Origin: CAZITB01 sp964542055
GTDB taxonomy: Bacteria > Planctomycetota > Phycisphaerae > Sedimentisphaerales > CAMDDF01
Direction: 5' to 3'
DNA length: 12,464 bases
Assembly (NCBI GenBank): GCA_964542055.1
Contig: CAZITB010000089.1
Coordinates: 1 to 12,464, forward strand
Shown here: one piece after another, positions 7,561 through 12,464 of the stretch
Numbering within the stretch: position 1 is the stretch's first letter
Layout: each line of letters begins with the position of its first letter
Notes under the pieces: model-generated
The model's database searches: none
Told to the model about the DNA's origin: nothing
What the model saw: only the letters and a program-made list of their open reading frames with translations
Position numbers and translations under genes: made by a program

Positions 7561-8559
7561 ATGAATCCAGTAATTGTAGGCTTGATAGTTATTGTACTGA
7601 TTATTCTGCTAGTGTTTGTGCTGATTTTGGGCAGGTTTTTCGGCCTTTGGATACAGGCAAAGGCAGCCAAGGCAGAGATCAAGATGCTTGAGCTAATCGG
7701 TATGTGGCTTAGAAAGGTTAATACGCGTATAATCGTACAAAGTAAAATAACCGCAGTTCAGGCAGGCTTGACGGTTAAAACGCAGGACCTGGAAAGTCAT
7801 TATCTTTCCGGCGGGCGGGTGCCAAATGTTGTGCGTGCACTAATTGCCGCTAACCGGGCAAATATTAATTTGACTTTTAAAACCGCAACTGCGATTGATC
7901 TGGCAGGACGAGATATCCTCGATGCGGTACAAACAAGTGTCAATCCCAAGGTTATTGACTGCCCGGATATAAAGCGTGGGAAAGATACCGTTGATGCGGT
8001 TGCTCAGGATGGTATTCAGCTAAAGGCAAAGGCCAGGGTAACGGTAAGAACCAATATTGACAGGCTGGTCGGCGGTGCCACCGAAGAGACGATTATCGCC
8101 AGAGTCGGTGAAGGTATCGTTACGACGATCGGTAGTGCGGTTACTCACAAGAGCGTGCTGGAAAATCCCGATCGGATATCCAAGGCGGTACTGGAAAAGG
8201 GTCTGGATGTGGGAACGGCGTATGAGATTCTATCTATTGATATTGCAGATATCGATGTCGGTGATAACGTCGGTGCCAAGCTGCAAGTCGCACAGGCCGA
8301 AGCGGACAAACAACGCGCAGAGGCAGAGGCTGAAAAACGCAGGGCAATGGCAGTTGCACGTGAGCAGGAAATGAGTGCGATGGTCGAGGAAAACAGGGCC
8401 AAGGTTGTTCTTGCCGAGGCTGATGTTCCAAAGGCAATTGCAGATGCGTTCCGTCAGGGCAACCTGGGAATAATGGACTACTACCGCATGAAGAACATCA
8501 ATGCCGATACCGATATGCGAAATACCATATCGCAGGATAAAGATAAAGGCGAAAAATAG
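7561..8559 (+). CDS. floA: Flotillin-like protein FloA
   Basis: A 332-residue protein of the FloA family (B. subtilis YqfA, UPF0365), a scaffold of membrane microdomains. It has one N-terminal membrane anchor (about 4-27), then an SPFH/PHB-like domain (about 35-240) with family features including LELIGMWLRKVNTRIIVQSK (43-62), IAANRANINLTFKTATAIDL (95-114) and GEGIVTTIGSA (183-193). An Ala/Glu-rich coiled coil (about 240-290, AEADKQRAEAEAEKRRAMAV) precedes a highly typical C-terminus (DVPKAIADAFRQGNLGIMDY, then NADTDMR). Length equals the family norm of about 330. AAAGGG at 7548-7553 lies seven bases before the ATG. It follows long and short nfeD, as the yqeZ-yqfA pair does in Bacillus, and ends at a strong terminator. 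No defect is seen. Confidence 0.96.
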   Translation: MNPVIVGLIVIVLIILLVFVLILGRFFGLWIQAKAAKAEIKMLELIGMWLRKVNTRIIVQSKITAVQAGLTVKTQDLESHYLSGGRVPNVVRALIAANRANINLTFKTATAIDLAGRDILDAVQTSVNPKVIDCPDIKRGKDTVDAVAQDGIQLKAKARVTVRTNIDRLVGGATEETIIARVGEGIVTTIGSAVTHKSVLENPDRISKAVLEKGLDVGTAYEILSIDIADIDVGDNVGAKLQVAQAEADKQRAEAEAEKRRAMAVAREQEMSAMVEENRAKVVLAEADVPKAIADAFRQGNLGIMDYYRMKNINADTDMRNTISQDKDKGEK

Positions 8560-8568
8560 CGTAAACGT

Positions 8569-8591
8569 CCCCCCTGCGAAGGGGGGCTTTT
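8569..8591 (+). terminator. Rho-independent terminator after floA
   Basis: Six Cs (8569-8574) and six Gs (8581-8586) form a perfect GC stem around the six-base loop TGCGAA, followed by CTTTT. It starts ten bases after the floA stop, so it should end the nfeD-floA transcript. The next gene begins only 16 bases past it, so its translation signals sit directly behind the hairpin and expression may depend on read-through. Confidence 0.82.
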
Positions 8592-8607
8592 CATTTGGAA
8601 ATTGATT

Positions 8608-9213
8608 ATGCTGGATAAATTGATAATACTGGCACAGAGAGACGGAAACAGTGAATGGATAACACTTGTGGTGTTTATCGTCATTATTGTGTTCAACGCC
8701 ATCGGTGGTATCATCAAAGCGTCGAGGGATAAACAGCAGAGCAAAAGAACCGATGAGCCCGGGGCCAAAAAGCGTTACAAGCCTGCCGAGCAGTGGGGCC
8801 AAAGCAGTCAGCCGGCCCAAAAGCAAGGGTTAAGTCCCGAGCAGCGGCAAAAGATCCATCAGCAAAAAGAGACACTGCTCTCGCCGAAGCTCCAAGAAAT
8901 GCTCATGGCGCAACAGCAGCAGGAAAGAGAGCATCAGCTTCGTCAGAAAAAGGCTGAGCAGATGCGTAAGACAAGATTGGTTGCTGAGCGTCAGCGAAAA
9001 TTACAGCAGCAGTTGCTGGAAAATCAAAGACGGATGCAGGAGAAACCTAAGCGCGTTGCTGTAAAGCGGGACCGGGCGAAAGTAACCAGAAAGACTCCGT
9101 CATACAATTATCGGCTTGACAAGGCTTCGAGATCACAGCTTAGAAATATTATAGTGGCAAGCGAGATACTGTCAAAGCCGGTTGCACTGAGAAAGCCTGA
9201 TGAACGCCTGTGA
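8608..9213 (+). CDS. Single-pass membrane protein with Gln-rich coiled coil, function unknown
   Basis: I do not recognise a named family. The 201-residue product has one hydrophobic segment near the N-terminus (about 17-37), a basic and polar linker, and a long Gln/Glu/Arg/Lys-rich stretch (about 76-148) that should form a coiled coil. A basic segment follows, and then a more conserved-looking C-terminus, SRSQLRNIIVASEILSKPVA (175-194). That end resembles short terminal motifs of the form EILgPPxALR that I recall from planctomycete hypothetical proteins; this is memory, not a search. I chose the ATG at 8608, with GGAA at 8597-8600 seven bases upstream; a TTG two codons earlier is less likely. 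Its place behind floA suggests a membrane-organising or flotillin-associated role, which is inference only. The lack of any enzymatic motif makes a scaffold or tether the simplest guess. Confidence 0.8.
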   Translation: MLDKLIILAQRDGNSEWITLVVFIVIIVFNAIGGIIKASRDKQQSKRTDEPGAKKRYKPAEQWGQSSQPAQKQGLSPEQRQKIHQQKETLLSPKLQEMLMAQQQQEREHQLRQKKAEQMRKTRLVAERQRKLQQQLLENQRRMQEKPKRVAVKRDRAKVTRKTPSYNYRLDKASRSQLRNIIVASEILSKPVALRKPDERL

Positions 9214-9215
9214 AG

Positions 9216-9261
9216 GAAGTATTGTGCTGCTATATTGGATTGGAATTTTACAAAATACTTC
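9216..9261. repeat. 8-bp inverted repeat downstream of the coiled-coil gene
   Basis: GAAGTATT (9216-9223) is the exact reverse complement of AATACTTC (9254-9261), with 30 AT-rich bases between. It begins two bases after the stop at 9211-9213 and lies upstream of the gene at 9333. The arms could pair in RNA or act as separate binding sites for a dimeric regulator. No T-run follows, so it is not an obvious terminator. The rest of the 119-base spacer shows no convincing promoter. Confidence 0.3.
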
Positions 9262-9332
9262 TGGAATTCTAATAAAATTTACATATCATTACACCCAATG
9301 AAACTGCCATTAAACAGATTGGAACAATTTAA

Positions 9333-9989
9333 ATGTCGAATGTTGAAAATGCGGACGTCAAAAAAGTTTTATCGCGATTTGGTATTTATACCCTGATCGT
9401 ATTCGCTATTACCTTGTCGTTACCATTTATCGTTGAATATATAGGTGCAACGTTAATTTCTGAGACTGGACCAGTTGAGTGGACCCAGATACTTCTAGTT
9501 TTGAGTTCAGCAGTTCTCCTGTTCAAGTATTCATTTTCAAGTAATTTCAGGCAGCTGTTTACGGCTTTGGCCCTGATTCAAACAATCGTAATAATCAGAG
9601 AGCTGGATTTTGTCTTTGACGATCTGCCAGTGATCGAATGGCAGATACCCGCTTTTATAGTTTTATTTGTGCTTGGGGTGTTTTGTTTCAAAAACAAGAC
9701 CAGGCTATTGGCCCAGACAAAAGATTTCATCGGTACACGCGGTTTCGCATTGTTGTGGTGCGGTTTTATCATTGTCGTTCCGTTTTCCCAGCTGGTTGGG
9801 CACGGGCATTTTTTGAAGGCATTGATGGGTGACGATTTTGTTCGTGATTATAAGCGCGTCATAGAGGAACTGGGCGAACTCCTGGGCTACCTTATTCTGC
9901 TCTTTGGCAGTATCGAGGCAGTTTTGCTGGCAAAGGAAGGTAAAAGCTTGAGCAATTCTAAGCCTGGCCAGGCAAGCAAAACCGAATAA
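9333..9989 (+). CDS. Polytopic membrane protein, function unknown
   Basis: A 218-residue, strongly hydrophobic protein with about six predicted membrane segments (near 17-36, 50-66, 74-88, 105-119, 138-154 and 182-200) and a polar C-terminal tail. I cannot give it a family name. Charged or polar residues sit at segment edges in a pattern that looks functional: SETGPVEWTQ (43-52), IRELDFVFDD (88-97), QLVGHGHF (153-160, two His) and RVIEELGELLGY (175-186). Such a spread of Glu, Asp and His near membrane boundaries recalls membrane hydrolases or metal-binding proteins, but no signature is complete enough to claim one. GGAA at 9321-9324, eight bases before the ATG, supports the start. The gene lies alone between two intergenic gaps, 40 bases before the CobW-type gene. 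Confidence 0.8.
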   Translation: MSNVENADVKKVLSRFGIYTLIVFAITLSLPFIVEYIGATLISETGPVEWTQILLVLSSAVLLFKYSFSSNFRQLFTALALIQTIVIIRELDFVFDDLPVIEWQIPAFIVLFVLGVFCFKNKTRLLAQTKDFIGTRGFALLWCGFIIVVPFSQLVGHGHFLKALMGDDFVRDYKRVIEELGELLGYLILLFGSIEAVLLAKEGKSLSNSKPGQASKTE

Positions 9990-10029
9990 TTAGGAAATGT
10001 GGCTTTTGTTTTAAAATAGGTGTTTTAGT

Positions 10030-10929
10030 ATGGAAGGTATTCCGGTATATTTGTTGACGGGTTTTCTGGGTGCGGGCAAGACGACGGCTCTCAATCATAT
10101 TTTAAGGCTGCCTGAGATTGCAAGTAAGAAAATTGCGCTTATTATCAACGAGTTCGGCAAGCTGGGGGTCGATGGCAAGCTGATAGAGGCTGGCGATTAC
10201 GCCAAGTATGAGATCAACAAGGGCAGTTTGTTTTGTATCTGCACCAAGACCGATTTTTTGAAGGCGCTCAAGGAGCTTGCCGACGAGGTAAAGCCCGAGC
10301 TGGTGATAATCGAGGCAACGGGAATTGCCGAGACGCTCGATATTGAAGGTTTTATCAGAGAGCCGCATCTCCATGGCGTCTTTGAGGTCAAGGCCAATAT
10401 CTGCCTGGTGGATGCCGAGAATTATACCAAGACCGCGCCTTATTTGAAGGCGGTCAATTCGCAGGTTCAGTGGGCCGATGGGATAATTATCAACAAGGCG
10501 GATATGGTTGATACTGATGAGCTCGAAAAGCTAAAGAGGATACTGGCAGGGATAAACCCGAGGGCAAAGATGGTATCTTGTGAGTACGGTGGAGTGGGTT
10601 TTGATTTTATTGACGGGCTCGAGCATGGGCAGGTCGATGGTCAGCTGGCACTTGAACCGCCGAAGGATGTTATCGCGGTTTCTTTTGAGAGAGATGGTGA
10701 AGTTGACAAAAACCGGTTTGTTGATTCGCTGGAGCGGCTCGGCGAGAAGCTTTTACGGCTGAAGGGCAATGTGAATTTCGCATCCGGGCTCGAGTACGTC
10801 GAGGGTGTCAATGGTAAGGTTGTTTATAAGCAAGCCAATACCCAGCTGCCGGCCAAAACGGCTCTTACGGTTATCGTCTGGAAGCTGGGCAAGGACGAGG
10901 TTAATGATATATTTGAGCCGTGCCGCTAA
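10030..10929 (+). CDS. CobW/COG0523-type P-loop GTPase (putative metallochaperone)
   Basis: A 299-residue G3E-class GTPase of the CobW/HypB/UreG group, cytoplasmic proteins that deliver metals or help load metallocofactors. It shows Walker A GFLGAGKTT (11-19), the family motif IINEFGKLGVDGKLI (38-52), a switch/Walker B region ELVIIEATGIAE (90-101), and the guanine-recognition motif NKAD (155-158). A shorter C-terminal CobW_C-like part follows from about 210. The metal-binding motif is unusual: the family's CxCC is replaced by FCICT (68-72), leaving only Cys69 and Cys71. Size is at the short end for COG0523 (about 300-400). AGGTG at 10018-10022, seven bases upstream, supports the start. Neighbours do not indicate the client metalloprotein, and no zinc-uptake operator is evident upstream. 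GTPase identity is secure; metal and target are unknown. Confidence 0.9.
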   Translation: MEGIPVYLLTGFLGAGKTTALNHILRLPEIASKKIALIINEFGKLGVDGKLIEAGDYAKYEINKGSLFCICTKTDFLKALKELADEVKPELVIIEATGIAETLDIEGFIREPHLHGVFEVKANICLVDAENYTKTAPYLKAVNSQVQWADGIIINKADMVDTDELEKLKRILAGINPRAKMVSCEYGGVGFDFIDGLEHGQVDGQLALEPPKDVIAVSFERDGEVDKNRFVDSLERLGEKLLRLKGNVNFASGLEYVEGVNGKVVYKQANTQLPAKTALTVIVWKLGKDEVNDIFEPCR

Positions 10930-10947
10930 GTTTGTGCGTTTGGATGC

Positions 10948-10976
10948 TTGACAAGAAGGCGGTTTGCAGATATTTT
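10948..10976 (+). promoter_or_regulatory. Promoter for tRNA-Gly
   Basis: TTGACA (10948-10953, perfect -35) and TATTTT (10971-10976, 4 of 6 at -10) are separated by exactly 17 bases. The expected start point, about seven bases on, falls just before the tRNA 5' end at 10989. It lies in the 59-base gap after the CobW-type gene, so the tRNA should be transcribed independently. Confidence 0.75.
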
Positions 10977-10988
10977 ATTGGCAATAAT

Positions 10989-11060
10989 GCGGGCGTAATT
11001 CAGTGGTAGAATGTCAGCTTCCCAAGCTGGACGTCGTCGGTTCGAATCCGATCGCCCGCT
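10989..11060 (+). tRNA. tRNA-Gly, anticodon CCC
   Basis: A complete 72-base cloverleaf can be folded by eye. The acceptor stem is GCGGGCG (10989-10995) with CGCCCGC (11053-11059), and the discriminator base is T, as usual for glycine. The D arm is ATTC/GAAT around AGTGGTA. The anticodon stem is TCAGC/GCTGG with one T-G pair and loop TTCCCAA, which puts CCC at 11021-11023. A five-base variable loop is followed by the T arm GTCGG-TTCGAAT-CCGAT. CCA is not encoded. The 3' end runs straight into TTTTTG. Most of the gene is also covered in antisense by the end of the integrase gene, which makes this tRNA the likely insertion site of a mobile element. Confidence 0.96.
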
Positions 11061-12464
11061 TTTTGTTTAGTCTTTGAAGCTAAAGGGGTTATGTTTATTC
11101 TGTTGTTTATGTAATCACCTTTTGAATTGTTAATTTTTAATGTATTTTCTTGTATGTTATTGGTGTTTTTGGTTAAATTAGCAGTTAAATTTCCATGACT
11201 GTCAAAAGTTCCCGTATTAACTTTTTCTTGGGATACCATTTCAAAACTCGGCAATTTATCAATTGCTTTAGCGGTATCAGATAAAGTTAAATGTGTATAA
11301 TACTTCATAGTCAAGTCAATACTACTATGACGCATTAGTTTTTGGCATAATTGTGGAGTTACCTCAGCCTTTGCCAACAATGTTCCAAAAGTGTGTCTTA
11401 GTGAATGAAAAACACAAATACCATATTCGTTCTCATAATCTATGTCTGCTAATTTTAAGTCCTCTCTTAACATTGCTGCGCCTTCACCTTGCCACATATT
11501 AGGAAATGTCATTGTTTTAGGTAATGCTGGATTGCTATCAAAATATATTTTCAATTCACTGGCAAGGTCCGAAGACAAAGGGAGTATATCAGTCTTATCA
11601 TTTTTTGCATTTATATCTCGTACCGTTACAGTGGGCTGTGACGATTTTAAATCAAAATCTTTTCTTTCCAAAGTCCTTATTTCTGTCCAACGGAGTCCTG
11701 TACCCATTGCTATACGATAAACCAAATTCCGCTCGTAACCTGTTAATCCATGATGTTTTTCTGCATTGATTGTAGCATTTATTAATCTAGATATCTCGTC
11801 TAAATTTAATGCTCTACGCTGTTGCCGTCCAACTTCTTTTACCAACTTGATGTATTTTACTGGGTTTTCTGTGATACGGTTTGTTTTAACCATCCAGTTA
11901 ATGAAAGATTTAAGGCTTGCAAGATAACTATTACATGTTCTGGCAGAGTTGCTTTTCTCTTGAAAATCTGATAACCAATCTTGAACCTTGTCAGTGTTAA
12001 TATCTCCAGGGTAAATAAACTGACAGTCCTCAATTATTTTTGCAACTCTTGTAGATGCTTGCTTAATATGATCTTTTGAACAATGCGACTTCATAGTCTT
12101 TTGCCATTCAAATAAATGCCCTCCGCTGATATCATATTTGAATAAATTTGATCTATGGGCTTTACTCTTTTTGTAAATCATTAATTTTTCAAAAGTAGCA
12201 TTTGTAGCCGCATCAATTAACGCCCATTCGCACAATTTTTCGCGAATTGACAAAGGTAGATTTAAAATGAAACTCCTTATTTCTTTTGTTAATTGCCGAT
12301 TAGCTGTTCGCAGATTTACAATATCTAACAGATTTGTTGCATACCGTTCACAAGTTGCTTTATCGGGAGTTCCTTTGAGTTTACGCTCTATTAATAAGTG
12401 ATCTTTAAACTGAACTTCGACGAAGTTTTTAGGCGATTTTGCGATAACATCTTTATATATAATA
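11000..12464 (-). CDS. int: Tyrosine recombinase / site-specific integrase (5' end beyond window)
   Basis: A phage-type tyrosine integrase. The catalytic domain has the full set (numbered from the codon at 12253): Arg188 in GTGLRWTEIRTL, a beta-hairpin Lys in AKNDKTDILPL (217 or 220), His283 and Arg286 in FHSLRHTFGTLL, His309 in LMRHSSIDLT, and nucleophile Tyr319 in KYYTHL. A SAM-like core-binding domain precedes it (about 45-135). My reading of the minus strand shows no stop from 12253 to 12464. That extra stretch encodes family-like sequence (FKDHLLIERKLKGTPDKATC), so the start lies outside the window and the TTG at 12253 is not the start. The layout resembles planctomycete integrases. After Tyr319 comes an Asn/Lys/Thr-rich linker, then 19 residues (AGDRIRTDDVQLGKLTFYH) and a TGA lying within antisense tRNA-Gly. 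The gene is clearly AT-richer than its left neighbours. Confidence 0.93.
   Translation of the reverse strand, partial: IIYKDVIAKSPKNFVEVQFKDHLLIERKLKGTPDKATCERYATNLLDIVNLRTANRQLTKEIRSFILNLPLSIREKLCEWALIDAATNATFEKLMIYKKSKAHRSNLFKYDISGGHLFEWQKTMKSHCSKDHIKQASTRVAKIIEDCQFIYPGDINTDKVQDWLSDFQEKSNSARTCNSYLASLKSFINWMVKTNRITENPVKYIKLVKEVGRQQRRALNLDEISRLINATINAEKHHGLTGYERNLVYRIAMGTGLRWTEIRTLERKDFDLKSSQPTVTVRDINAKNDKTDILPLSSDLASELKIYFDSNPALPKTMTFPNMWQGEGAAMLREDLKLADIDYENEYGICVFHSLRHTFGTLLAKAEVTPQLCQKLMRHSSIDLTMKYYTHLTLSDTAKAIDKLPSFEMVSQEKVNTGTFDSHGNLTANLTKNTNNIQENTLKINNSKGDYINNRINITPLASKTKQKAGDRIRTDDVQLGKLTFYH
11003..11060. mobile_element. Putative attachment-site region (att) at the tRNA-Gly 3' part
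   Basis: The integrase on the minus strand reads into the tRNA from its 3' side, the arrangement expected at one end of an element inserted into a tRNA 3' end. The crossover should lie somewhere in the shared tRNA sequence, often the anticodon-loop to T-arm part (about 11019-11060). Exact limits cannot be set, because the second copy of the repeat must lie beyond the right edge of the window. Everything right of 11060 is probably element DNA. Confidence 0.6.

Noticed and set aside
8230..8826. Reverse-strand open frame of about 200 codons across floA, the terminator and the next gene
   Set aside because: It crosses two supported forward genes and a strong hairpin terminator, and its translation resembles no protein family.
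9298..9396. Small forward frame starting ATGAAACTG upstream of the polytopic membrane gene
   Set aside because: About 32 codons, largely overlapping the start of a longer convincing gene in another frame, with no clear ribosome-binding site.
11000..12253. Integrase as a complete gene with a TTG start at 12253
   Set aside because: The frame is open to 12464 with integrase-like sequence, so the gene is longer and its start lies outside the window.
1..12464. CRISPR array, rRNA, insertion sequence or replication origin
   Set aside because: Reading through the window I found no regularly spaced direct repeats, rRNA-like stretch, transposase motif or cluster of origin-type boxes.

Overview
The window looks like a chromosomal segment from a planctomycete, most likely of the Phycisphaerae/Sedimentisphaerales type, although this rests on remembered gene families and no search was run. 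The clues are the tyrosine recombinase (its N-terminal extension and core follow a pattern common in Planctomycetota), a FloA flotillin beside long and short NfeD proteins, a pilus/pseudopilin block, and moderate-to-low GC with frequent Shine-Dalgarno-like sites. The window ends inside the flank of an integrated mobile element.

Layout, left to right. Positions 2-58 hold the last codons of an upstream gene. Positions 187-3462 are a type IV pilus / type II secretion block: a PilT-family ATPase, a PilC/GspF inner-membrane platform protein, and two small proteins with prepilin N-termini. No assembly ATPase (PilB/GspE) and no secretin lies inside the window. A 192-base intergenic region with a candidate promoter and two inverted repeats precedes a Na+/phosphate cotransporter with a fused PhoU-like regulatory tail (3655-5463). 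Closely behind it come a long membrane-protease-type NfeD (5503-7051, interrupted by a 10-N assembly gap that breaks the frame), a short NfeD (7048-7542, overlapping start) and FloA (7561-8559). These three form a membrane-microdomain operon that ends at a strong hairpin terminator (8569-8591). Two genes I cannot name follow: a single-pass membrane protein with a Gln-rich coiled coil (8608-9213) and a polytopic membrane protein (9333-9989). Then comes a CobW-type P-loop GTPase with an altered metal-binding cysteine motif (10030-10929).

The right edge is the most dynamic part. A well-formed tRNA-Gly(CCC) at 10989-11060 has its own near-consensus promoter. A tyrosine recombinase on the minus strand reads into the tRNA, so that its last 19 codons and stop codon lie antisense within the tRNA gene. 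The recombinase frame is open to the right edge of the window, so the gene is partial there. Its sequence is visibly AT-richer than the genes to the left. The simplest reading is an integrative element or prophage inserted at the 3' end of the tRNA gene, with its body beyond position 12464.

I see no CRISPR array, rRNA or insertion sequence, and no set of genes that amounts to a clearly new system. The most useful leads are the integrase tail made from tRNA antisense sequence, the unnamed genes beside the flotillin operon, and the unusual CobW cysteine motif.
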